31,010 nt of DNA, from contig CALGYU010000038.1 of the NCBI GenBank assembly GCA_937934685.1, positions 1-31,010 on the forward strand, in the 5' to 3' direction. Below the pieces are notes generated by a model. That model saw only the letters and a program-made list of their open reading frames with translations. It was not told the origin of the DNA and searched no databases. Positions 24,103 to 31,010 of this stretch are shown here, piece after piece. Each line of letters opens with the position of its first letter. The first letter of the stretch is position 1. This stretch comes from an uncultured Acholeplasma sp. Its GTDB lineage: Bacteria > Bacillota_I > Bacilli_A > Acholeplasmatales > Acholeplasmataceae. The position numbers and the translations under genes are program-made.

Positions 24103-25983
24103 TTATATGTAGTTTTCTACATCTTTTCTTGCTTGAATTAAAATATTTAAATCTTGGGTTAAATCTAAATAGTTATATTTTAGATAGCCACTTTGTTTTT
24201 CTCCTAGAAATTCACCAGGACCTCTGGTTTTTAAGTCAAACTGACTTAAAACAAAGCCATCTGTTTCTTTGCTTAAAATAGTGAGTCTTTCATCATCTTC
24301 TTTTTCTGATACTAAATAACAATAACTTTTTTTATCTCCTCTACCAACGCGACCTCTTAATTGATGTAGTTGACTTAATCCAAAATGATTGGCCCCTAAA
24401 ATAAAGATAGTGGTTGCGTTTTTAATATCTATGCCCACTTCAATCATTGAGGTGGCTAGTAAAACTCCTTTAGTATCTGTACTAAAGTTTTTCATCATGG
24501 TTTCTTGTTCTTCTATTTTTTGTTTTCCGTGAAGTAGATAAACATGTTTTATGCCTGCTTTTTTTAAGGCTTCATCAACTTGTTTGATGTTATATGATTT
24601 GGTTTCTGCATCTATGGCAGGTACGACGATATAGGTTTGTTCATTTTTTTCTTGTTGGGCTATGAGGGTTTTAACCATCGTTTTTTCATCTACTATTTTT
24701 GTTTCAACCGCTTTTCTGTTGGCTGGCTTTTCTTTAATAACTGAAACTTCTAAATCGCCAAAATAGGCAATAGCAAGCGTTCTTGGGATGGGGGTTGCTG
24801 TTAGATAGATGATGTCTGATAAATGATTTTTAAGTTTTAATGCTTCTTTGATTTTTACACCAAATTTATGTTGTTCATCGATAATGATTAATCCTAAGTG
24901 TTTAATCACTACTTTTTCTGATGCTAAGGCGTGTGTGCCTATGACAATCATAGGTTCATCATTTTCCAGATCGCTTAAAACTTGGGTTTTATTTTTGACT
25001 TTTGATGTTAAAAGCGCTGTTTTTATTTCAGGGTATAATGACATAAAGTTTTGATAATGTTGTTGGGCTAAAATTTCGGTTGGTGCCATTAAAACTGCCT
25101 TTTTACCTGCAGAGATTGCTCCAATGGCTGCTAAAAAAGCCACTACTGTTTTTCCACTGCCAACATCTCCTTGAATTAATCTTTCAGTCGTATGATTTTT
25201 TTTGAAATCTAAAAAGATTTCATTGACCACTCTTTGTTGGTCTTTGGTTAAGGTGTATGGAATTTTGCTTATTTTATCTTTAACGTATGTGATGTCATAT
25301 GCTAATGCTTGTTTTAACGGTCTTTCTTTAATCGTTTTTAACCATTCTTTTTGTTGTTGGTAAGCCTCTTCATATTTAAGTCTTCTTATTGCTTGTTTTA
25401 AAGTTTCTAAGTTAGTTGGTAAGTGTAGATATTGATAGGCTTCTTTTCTTTCTAATAAATGATGTTTCTTTAATAACGGTTTGGGTAGATTTTCATAGAT
25501 GGTCACTTGTTCTTTTTCAAATATTTCTTTCATGATTTTATAAACTTGGGTATCATGAATGCCTTCATAATGATACACAGGTTTTAAATTAGGAAGTAAA
25601 GGGTTTAAACTAATTTTATTGGCGATTAGCTTTTTAGTATATATGTTATATTTTCCTTTAATTAAAATTTCTTTTCCAATGGTTAAGGCTTTTTCTAAAT
25701 AGGGTTGATTAAAAGCTGTGACCTCTATTTTTTTGTTTTCAATATGAATGAAAAATCGACTTAAACTCACCTTTTTTTTATAACTACTCACAGGACTTGC
25801 TACGGTGCCTATGATGGTAATAACTGAATCATTGGCTGCTTCATTAATTGAAGTTAGAACATAGTTTTCATAATTTTTAGGGCGTCTTAAAACAAGGTCA
25901 TAGGTTGACCATATGCTGTTTTGAACAAAACTGTGATAGGTCTTTTCACCGACATATTTAACTTGTTTTAAAGAAATGATCAT
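24103..25983 (-). CDS. recG: ATP-dependent DNA helicase RecG
   Basis: A branch-migration helicase that remodels stalled forks and Holliday junctions. An N-terminal wedge/OB region (about 50-125) precedes the superfamily 2 motor. Walker A GDVGSGKT is at 272-279, and the DExH box is DEQH (369-372). LTATPIPRTLA is motif III, and QLRGRVGRGDKKSYCYL is motif VI. At 626 residues it is somewhat shorter than Bacillus RecG (682), mostly at the N-terminus; the motor and the C-terminal TRG-like end are complete. The ATG overlaps the mvaS stop (ATGA, 25980-25983), an unusual pairing of a repair helicase with an isoprenoid gene. No terminator is seen before plsX. Confidence 0.97.
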   Translation of the reverse strand: MIISLKQVKYVGEKTYHSFVQNSIWSTYDLVLRRPKNYENYVLTSINEAANDSVITIIGTVASPVSSYKKKVSLSRFFIHIENKKIEVTAFNQPYLEKALTIGKEILIKGKYNIYTKKLIANKISLNPLLPNLKPVYHYEGIHDTQVYKIMKEIFEKEQVTIYENLPKPLLKKHHLLERKEAYQYLHLPTNLETLKQAIRRLKYEEAYQQQKEWLKTIKERPLKQALAYDITYVKDKISKIPYTLTKDQQRVVNEIFLDFKKNHTTERLIQGDVGSGKTVVAFLAAIGAISAGKKAVLMAPTEILAQQHYQNFMSLYPEIKTALLTSKVKNKTQVLSDLENDEPMIVIGTHALASEKVVIKHLGLIIIDEQHKFGVKIKEALKLKNHLSDIIYLTATPIPRTLAIAYFGDLEVSVIKEKPANRKAVETKIVDEKTMVKTLIAQQEKNEQTYIVVPAIDAETKSYNIKQVDEALKKAGIKHVYLLHGKQKIEEQETMMKNFSTDTKGVLLATSMIEVGIDIKNATTIFILGANHFGLSQLHQLRGRVGRGDKKSYCYLVSEKEDDERLTILSKETDGFVLSQFDLKTRGPGEFLGEKQSGYLKYNYLDLTQDLNILIQARKDVENYI

Positions 25984-27116
25984 TTTATAGTTTCATACAC
26001 CCTTTTGTGTTCCCTTTCTCCTTGATAAAGATACTTAACTTGTTTTTGGTTTGGTTTTAATGTTTCTTTTTGGTTAAAGACTTTTTCATAAGTTTCAATA
26101 CTTAATTTTTGTCTTTGATTTAAAAGTGCTTCATGTTCTTTGGTTAATAAATGATTTTTATAGTCTTTCTCAATGATTGCACTAAAAAACTCACCAACAG
26201 CTCCTGATCCATAACTAAATAAGCCGATACGATCGCCTGCTTTTAAATTACCTTTTTCTAGTAATGAAATGAGACTTAAATATAAAGATCCTGTATAAAT
26301 GTTTCCAACTTCTTTATTGTAAGTGACCGCCAGTTGGTATTGATCAAATAGATGTTTATCTTCTGTTTCATCTAAAACTGATTTTAAAGATTTAAGACCG
26401 ATTTTAGTGTATGGTATGTGTAGACAAAAGCCTTGAAAGTCTTTTTTAGTTAAATGGTTTTCGTTTAAATATCCTTGGTATGTTTTTAAGAAAAATTCTT
26501 GATATTTTTCATTTGAGTAATGCCCATCCACAAAAGCTGCTTCACTATAATTGGGACGCCAAAAGTCATAAATATTTTCTGTATGTTCATAAGTATTTGG
26601 TTCAAGGGTTAAAATAGAAGGGTTTTGACTCATTAAAACAGCTACTGCACCTGCGCCTTGTGTGGGTTCTCCTCCTGTGTTTAAACCATATCTGGCAACA
26701 TCTGAACCAATAATTAAGACGTTGCTGTTGGGTTTTCTTAAAAGGTGACCATAAGCTAATTGAATCCCTGCTGTTAAACCATAGCACGCTTGTTTAATTT
26801 CAATGGCTTTGGCTCTTTGGTCTAGATTTAGAAGTTCGTGAATAAAGGTTGCTCCTGCTTTAGAGTGATCAACGCCTGATTCTGTTGCAAAAATGATTAA
26901 ATCGATATTTTTTTTGTTTTCGTTAGTTAAAATCATTTGCGCAGCGTGTGCACCCATCGTAATAGGGTCTTCAAAGGAAGGCATCACAGACATCCTGGTT
27001 TGTCCTAGCCCGATTAAAAATTTATTTGGATCAGTCATTCTAGCTTCTGCTAGTTCTTTTTGTTCTATATAAAATCCAGGGGTGTAAAAAGCTATTTTAT
27101 CTATTCCTATTTTCAT
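25980..27116 (-). CDS. mvaS: Hydroxymethylglutaryl-CoA synthase
   Basis: Condenses acetyl-CoA with acetoacetyl-CoA to HMG-CoA, the second step of the mevalonate pathway. It has 378 residues of the bacterial type. The catalytic triad sits at the positions described for the staphylococcal enzyme: Glu79 in FATESGVD, Cys111 in IKQACYGLTAG and His233 in CLHIPYTK. SYGSGAVGEFF near the end is the family's C-terminal motif. SD AAGGAGAT is close to the ATG. It is transcribed away from the plus-strand operon that carries the thiolase and HMG-CoA reductase 1.5 kb further on, so all three upper-pathway enzymes are clustered. It is coupled to recG by a 4-bp overlap. Confidence 0.97.
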   Translation of the reverse strand: MKIGIDKIAFYTPGFYIEQKELAEARMTDPNKFLIGLGQTRMSVMPSFEDPITMGAHAAQMILTNENKKNIDLIIFATESGVDHSKAGATFIHELLNLDQRAKAIEIKQACYGLTAGIQLAYGHLLRKPNSNVLIIGSDVARYGLNTGGEPTQGAGAVAVLMSQNPSILTLEPNTYEHTENIYDFWRPNYSEAAFVDGHYSNEKYQEFFLKTYQGYLNENHLTKKDFQGFCLHIPYTKIGLKSLKSVLDETEDKHLFDQYQLAVTYNKEVGNIYTGSLYLSLISLLEKGNLKAGDRIGLFSYGSGAVGEFFSAIIEKDYKNHLLTKEHEALLNQRQKLSIETYEKVFNQKETLKPNQKQVKYLYQGEREHKRVYETIK

Positions 27117-27154
27117 GGTCTATCTCCTTGTTTATTGATGATTAATGTATAAAA

Positions 27155-27163
27155 ATTATATCA
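27155..27163 (-). promoter_or_regulatory. Extended -10 promoter of mvaS-recG
   Basis: TGATATAAT on the minus strand lies about 40 bases before the mvaS start. There is no good -35 at 17 or 18 bases. It shares a 150-bp divergent intergenic region with the promoter at 27222-27230. Confidence 0.65.
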
Positions 27164-27221
27164 TATTTTACAATATACTTTATCTTTATCTTGTTTTATT
27201 GGTTTTAAAATTATTTTAATA

Positions 27222-27230
27222 TGATATAAT
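27222..27230 (+). promoter_or_regulatory. Extended -10 promoter of the DUF1576-like gene
   Basis: TGATATAAT on the plus strand lies 33 bases before the start codon and is followed by the SD AGAGGT. The -35 region is T/A-rich (GTTTTA) and weak. Confidence 0.65.
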
Positions 27231-27263
27231 AAACCGAATATTTTATGACTATAGAGGTATATA

Positions 27264-28538
27264 ATGGGGAGAAAACGTCTTAATTATTTTTTATTTTCAG
27301 CATTTTTTGTATCATTATTGTTACTTTTATTTATTGGAGATCCAGTGGTTTTGTTTCAAAACTATTTTTTAATTTTAAAAAATCCTGGGATTTTGTTAAC
27401 TGATTTTTTAGCGATTGCTGGATTACGAGCAACCCTTTTAAATGTGTTTATAACGCTTTTACTAAATGTTTTACTTTTAAAGTTTCATAAACAAGAACTT
27501 ACCGGCGGTGTCATTGCTTGTTTGTTTACCATTGCTGGGTTTTCTTTTTTCGGTAAGAGTAGTATTAACTTTATTCCTTTATATTTAGGTGTGATTCTAT
27601 ATACTAAGATTCATAAGTTTCCTATCAAGGATCATATCAATGTTTTACTTTTATCTTCAGGATTATCACCAATTGTAAGTTATTTGGTTTTTGGTTCTGT
27701 TCTAAATCCATGGGTAGGTCTTTTAGTTGGTGTTAGTTTGGGAGTCTTAATTGGTTATTTATTGCCTATTTTTAATGCGCATGCATTAAAATTTCACCAA
27801 GGTTATAATTTATATGCCACCGGATTTTCTATGGGTATTTTATCAATGGTTGTGACTGGGGTTTTAAACTCTTTAAAAATTTCTGTTGAAACAGTTTATA
27901 TTGTGAGTAAAAATTATCATTGGTTTTTACTTTATGCAACTATTTTTATTACAGTCTCTTTAATTTTAGCGGCCTTTATTTTAAAACCTAATTTATGGTC
28001 GGACTATAAAAAAATCATTACTTCTACGGGTAGACTTTCTACTGACTTTACTAAAGTAGGTAGTTTGCCTGCTACTTTGTTAAACATGGGGTTTATGGGC
28101 ATTATTTCAATTGCGTTAACCTTAGCTTTGCATTTCTTATCACCTAACGAATTTACTTTCTTACTATCCGGTCCTTCGTTTGGGGCTATTTTAACCGTGA
28201 TTGGCTTTGGGGCTTATGGAAAACATCCATCAAATACTATTCCTGTTATTCTTGGGGCTTTGGTTTCTATGTATTTAACACCTATCTCAGTAACAACAGG
28301 AACGATCATCGCTATTTATTTTGTGACAGGTCTTGCACCAATTACTGGACGTTTTGGGATTTTAGCGGGGTTTTTAGCCGGTTTTATTCATTTAATGATT
28401 ACACCCTTGGCTTTATCATTTCAAGGCGGTTTTGATTTATATAACAACGGATTTGCTGCAGGTTTTGTCGCTGCGATCATTGCCTCGATCTTTGTGGCAT
28501 TAAGAAAAGATATAGATTCTAGTGATTTATACTACTAA
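27264..28538 (+). CDS. DUF1576-like membrane protein with two repeated halves
   Basis: A 424-residue polytopic membrane protein of unknown function that I place tentatively in the DUF1576 family. It has about eleven or twelve hydrophobic segments. The two halves are clearly related. DFLAIAGLRATLLN (47-60) matches DFTKVGSLPATLLN (261-274). TGGVIACLFTIAGFSFFGK (80-98) matches SGPSFGAILTVIGFGAYGK (302-320). SGLSPI matches TGLAPI, and HQGYNLYATGFSMG (178-191) matches QGGFDLYNNGFAAG (387-400). Such internal duplication is usual for channels and secondary transporters. Conserved Gly, Pro, Asn and Ser in half-helices hint at a pore or substrate site. It is divergent from mvaS and 68 bp before the thiolase. 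Transport of a small solute or a pathway-linked compound is a guess. Confidence 0.72.
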   Translation: MGRKRLNYFLFSAFFVSLLLLLFIGDPVVLFQNYFLILKNPGILLTDFLAIAGLRATLLNVFITLLLNVLLLKFHKQELTGGVIACLFTIAGFSFFGKSSINFIPLYLGVILYTKIHKFPIKDHINVLLLSSGLSPIVSYLVFGSVLNPWVGLLVGVSLGVLIGYLLPIFNAHALKFHQGYNLYATGFSMGILSMVVTGVLNSLKISVETVYIVSKNYHWFLLYATIFITVSLILAAFILKPNLWSDYKKIITSTGRLSTDFTKVGSLPATLLNMGFMGIISIALTLALHFLSPNEFTFLLSGPSFGAILTVIGFGAYGKHPSNTIPVILGALVSMYLTPISVTTGTIIAIYFVTGLAPITGRFGILAGFLAGFIHLMITPLALSFQGGFDLYNNGFAAGFVAAIIASIFVALRKDIDSSDLYY

Positions 28539-28549
28539 TATGAACTTTT

Positions 28550-28574
28550 ACTTGCTATAAATGGTATAGCAAGT
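28550..28574 (+). promoter_or_regulatory. Inverted-repeat operator candidate over the thiolase-mvaA promoter
   Basis: A perfect 10-bp inverted repeat (ACTTGCTATA and TATAGCAAGT, 5 bases apart) covers the -35 box and the whole spacer of the promoter at 28552-28580. It lacks an immediate T-run, so it reads better as an operator than as a terminator, though it could also weaken read-through from the upstream gene. Confidence 0.6.
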
Positions 28575-28580
28575 TATAAT
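28552..28580 (+). promoter_or_regulatory. Promoter of thiolase-HMG-CoA reductase operon
   Basis: -35 TTGCTA (28552-28557), 17-base spacer, -10 TATAAT (28575-28580). The start codon follows 26 bases later, after the SD AAGGGGATGA. Confidence 0.75.
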
Positions 28581-28606
28581 ATTTTTGTTTAAGGGGATGA
28601 TTTAAA

Positions 28607-29767
28607 ATGAGCAACGAAGTTGTCATCGTAAGTGCAATTAGAACAGCTACTGGAAAATTTAAAGGTGTATATAAAAATACATCTGCTATTACTTTAGGTA
28701 CAAGTGCTTTAAAAAAGGCTATTTTGGATGCACAAATTAATCCAAATGAAGTTCAATATACAATTATGGGAAATGTTTTACAATCTGGATTAGGACAAAA
28801 TCCCGCTAGACAAGTTGCTATTCATGCAGGTATTCCTGTATCTAAACCAGCTTTAACTGTAAATGAGGTTTGTGGTTCAGGATTAAAAGCTATTCACTTA
28901 GGAATTCAACAAATTCTTTTAGGTGATTATGATATTGTCGCTGTAGGTGGTTTTGAGAATATGACTCAAAGCCCTTTATTGTTAGATAGATTTAATATTT
29001 CAAATCAAAAAGATAGTATTTATTTTGATGGTTTAGAAGATGCTTTTAGTAGAAATTCTATGGGCATGACAGTTGAGAAGTTAATTGAAAAACATCATGT
29101 TTCTAGACAGGAACAAGATTTATATGCTTATCATAGTCAAAAAAGAGCAAGTTTAGCAACTAAAAACGGTTATTTTAAAGATCAAATCGTTGGTGTGGAA
29201 ACTGAGTCTGGCTTGATTTTAGAAGATGAGCCGATTAGACATGAAACAGATTTAAATAAACTTTCTGAATTAAAAACAATTTTCTTAGATCATGGAACGA
29301 TTACTGCTGGAAATGCTTCTTCTATTAATGATGGGGCTTCTGCTTTAATTTTAATGAGTAAAAAAGAAGCGGTGAGAAGAAATATTCCTATTTTAGCTAC
29401 TTTTAAAGGTTTTACTGAAATAGGGGTTGACCCAGAGGAAATGGGGATTGCTCCTTTGCATTCCATTCATAAGATTTTAATGCAACAAAAATTAGAATTA
29501 TCAGATATCGATTTATTTGAAATTAATGAATCTTTTGCTGGTCAAGTTTTATTGGTTTCTAAACCACTAAATATCCCTCATGAAAAACTGAATGTTAATG
29601 GTGGTGCCATTTCATTGGGACATCCAATTGGTTCTTCTGGTTCTAGAATTATGGTTAGTTTAGTTCATGAATTAAATCGCCAAAAGAAGAAATTAGGTCT
29701 TGCTTCTTTATGTATTGGTGGAGGGATTGGTATAAGTATGCTTATTGAAGGAAATAACTATGAATAA
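28607..29767 (+). CDS. Acetyl-CoA C-acetyltransferase (thiolase)
   Basis: Condenses two acetyl-CoA to acetoacetyl-CoA, the entry step of the mevalonate pathway. It has 386 residues, typical of biosynthetic thiolases. The acyl-carrying Cys89 lies in VNEVCGSGLKA. His339 is in GGAISLGHPIGSSGSR, and the second Cys369 is in SLCIGGGIG. INESFAGQ replaces the common NEAFAAQ. The gene overlaps the HMG-CoA reductase gene by 8 bp. In Enterococcus and related bacteria the two activities are fused as MvaE; here they are separate but translationally coupled. Its own promoter overlaps an inverted repeat that may be an operator. A purely degradative role is unlikely given the partner gene. Confidence 0.96.
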   Translation: MSNEVVIVSAIRTATGKFKGVYKNTSAITLGTSALKKAILDAQINPNEVQYTIMGNVLQSGLGQNPARQVAIHAGIPVSKPALTVNEVCGSGLKAIHLGIQQILLGDYDIVAVGGFENMTQSPLLLDRFNISNQKDSIYFDGLEDAFSRNSMGMTVEKLIEKHHVSRQEQDLYAYHSQKRASLATKNGYFKDQIVGVETESGLILEDEPIRHETDLNKLSELKTIFLDHGTITAGNASSINDGASALILMSKKEAVRRNIPILATFKGFTEIGVDPEEMGIAPLHSIHKILMQQKLELSDIDLFEINESFAGQVLLVSKPLNIPHEKLNVNGGAISLGHPIGSSGSRIMVSLVHELNRQKKKLGLASLCIGGGIGISMLIEGNNYE

Positions 29768-30995
29768 TGATTTTGATAAGTTTTATTTAAAACCTATTGA
29801 AGAGCGTAAACGCATTTTAAAACAACATTTAAAGTATGATGATACTTTAGATGTTTTTCTACCTATAGAAGTAGGTAATCATATGATTGAAAACTATTTG
29901 ACTAATTATGAAATTCCGATGGGTGTTTCCTTGAATTTTTTAATTAATGATAAAGAGTATTTGATTCCGATGGCTACTGAGGAACCTTCTGTGATTGCTG
30001 CTGCGAGTCATGCAGCGAAGATCATTAAAAATAATGGCGGGTTTTCTTCTTTTGTTATTTCTAGATTAATGACTGGTCAAATTATTTTTCATAAGGTTAA
30101 AAAGCCTTTGGAATTACTTCACTTAATTGAACAGCATCAAAAAGATTTGATGCATGTTGCAAATCTTTCACACCCTAAAATCGTTGAATTAGGTGGCGGG
30201 TTAAGATCGATTCAAACACAAATGATTGAAGATTTTGTTGTCATTTATGCAACCATTGATACCAAAGATGCTATGGGAGCAAACACCATCAATACGATTT
30301 TAGAAGCGATGAGTGATTATTTAAAATCCATTACTGAAGAATCAATTTTAATGAGTATTTTATCTAATCTTTCAACTGAATGTTTAGTGGAAGCTTATTG
30401 TGAAATTGATCCTAAAATGTTAAAACATAGTGATGTGATTGCAGAAAAAATTTCAGATGCTAGTTTGATTGCACATTTAGATCCTTACCGAGCAACCACA
30501 CATAATAAAGGCATTATGAATGGTATTAGCGCAGTGGTTTTAGCGACCGGAAATGATACAAGAGCGATTGAAGCATCACTTCATTCTTATGCATCTTTAG
30601 GTGGAAAATATGAAAGTTTGACTCATTGGACTATTAATAAAAAAGGAAATATTGTTGGTTCTATTAGAATACCAATGGCTATTGGAACAGTCGGTGGAAC
30701 GATTGATATTCATCCAAAAGCTTTACTTTCTAAAAAGATTTTAGGTTTTAAATCTACTGAAGAGTTAATGACGATTATCGCCTCAGTTGGTTTGGCTCAA
30801 AACTTTGCGGCGCTTTATGCTTTAACTACAGATGGGATTAATAAAGGACATATGCAGTTACACGCTAAAAGTTTAGCCTTACAGGCAGGTGCTTCTGGTG
30901 ATGAAGTGTTTCATGTCATTAAAGGATTAAAGAAAGCTAAAGACTATACTTTAGAAAAAGCTGTTTCTATTTTAAATGACTTAAGAAATAAATAA
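29760..30995 (+). CDS. mvaA: Hydroxymethylglutaryl-CoA reductase (class II)
   Basis: Reduces HMG-CoA to mevalonate with NAD(P)H, the committing step of the pathway. From the ATG at 29760 it is 411 residues; an in-frame TTG at 29745 is less likely, because the SD AAGGA (29748-29752) is correctly spaced only for 29760. Active-site residues of the bacterial class II enzymes are visible: the Glu in ATEEPSV (72-78), Lys250 in HNKGIMNG, Asp266 in GNDTRA and His368 near the C-terminus in MQLHAKSL. DAMGANTIN (170-178) is the cofactor-loop motif. It overlaps the thiolase gene by 8 bp. The window ends 15 bases after the stop, so downstream genes are unknown. Confidence 0.97.
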   Translation: MNNDFDKFYLKPIEERKRILKQHLKYDDTLDVFLPIEVGNHMIENYLTNYEIPMGVSLNFLINDKEYLIPMATEEPSVIAAASHAAKIIKNNGGFSSFVISRLMTGQIIFHKVKKPLELLHLIEQHQKDLMHVANLSHPKIVELGGGLRSIQTQMIEDFVVIYATIDTKDAMGANTINTILEAMSDYLKSITEESILMSILSNLSTECLVEAYCEIDPKMLKHSDVIAEKISDASLIAHLDPYRATTHNKGIMNGISAVVLATGNDTRAIEASLHSYASLGGKYESLTHWTINKKGNIVGSIRIPMAIGTVGGTIDIHPKALLSKKILGFKSTEELMTIIASVGLAQNFAALYALTTDGINKGHMQLHAKSLALQAGASGDEVFHVIKGLKKAKDYTLEKAVSILNDLRNK

Positions 30996-31010
30996 GATAT
31001 TAATAAAAAA

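Noticed and set aside
26602..26787. 61-codon minus-strand ORF inside mvaS
   Set aside because: It is an overlapping frame within a clearly conserved gene.
28550..28574. The inverted repeat as a simple terminator of the DUF1576-like gene
   Set aside because: No T-run follows directly and the repeat coincides with -35 and spacer of a good promoter; a partial terminator role is not excluded.
29745..29759. TTG start of HMG-CoA reductase five codons earlier
   Set aside because: The SD AAGGA lies inside this extension and is correctly spaced for the ATG at 29760.
1..31010. CRISPR array, tRNA, rRNA, IS element, phage genes or metabolite riboswitch
   Set aside because: No regularly spaced direct repeats, cloverleaf, transposase or integrase was seen; intergenic gaps are too short for most riboswitches, and only the exporter leader shows structured RNA.

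Overview
This is a 31 kb AT-rich, gene-dense stretch of a low-GC Gram-positive-type genome. The best fit is an Acholeplasma-like mollicute (Acholeplasmatales, or the neighbouring Izemoplasma-type lineages). Supporting points are: a PPi-type phosphofructokinase beside an ordinary ATP-type PfkA (PPi-PFK activity is known from Acholeplasma); surface proteins held by membrane helices with no LPXTG anchor; no cell-wall genes; and a mevalonate route. TGA is a real stop here: it ends the GGDEF gene, the XRE regulator, plsX, dnaD and mvaS. That argues against the Mycoplasma/Spiroplasma code. The taxonomic call is inference, because no rRNA lies in the window.

Layout. 1-449: end of a GHKL histidine kinase. 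503-2825 (-): pfkA-pyk glycolytic operon. 2978-5628 (+), divergent from it: PPi-type PFK, then a Wzy/O-antigen-ligase-like membrane protein. 5658-10280 (-): an operon-like run of a PAS-GGDEF diguanylate cyclase, galE and a CpsC/CpsD/CpsB exopolysaccharide control module. 10370-13336 (-): dnaE. 13416-19614 (-): heterodimeric ABC exporter, an eight-module Ig-like surface protein and a flavodoxin. In front of the exporter, at 19615-19805, is a promoter, a 22-codon leader peptide and a terminator/antiterminator pair. 19808-21022 (-): XRE regulator with a long helical domain. 21145-24047 (-): plsX-rnc-dnaD-nth. 24103-27116 (-): mvaS-recG. 27264-30995 (+): a duplicated membrane protein (DUF1576-like), then thiolase and HMG-CoA reductase.

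How the genes work together. mvaS, the thiolase and mvaA supply the three upper steps of the mevalonate pathway (acetyl-CoA to mevalonate). pfkA, PPi-PFK and pyk set glycolytic flux. The cps-type module plus GalE and the Wzy-like protein point to a regulated surface polysaccharide, with c-di-GMP signalling transcriptionally linked to it, although no glycosyltransferases or flippase are present here.

The most interesting find is the unannotated ribosome-mediated attenuator in front of the ABC exporter. Its architecture resembles that of Bacillus bmrB-bmrCD: a good promoter, a strong SD, a short ORF, a mutually exclusive antiterminator and terminator, then the exporter genes. No CRISPR array, tRNA, rRNA, IS element or prophage was seen, and no intergenic gap exceeds about 200 bp.
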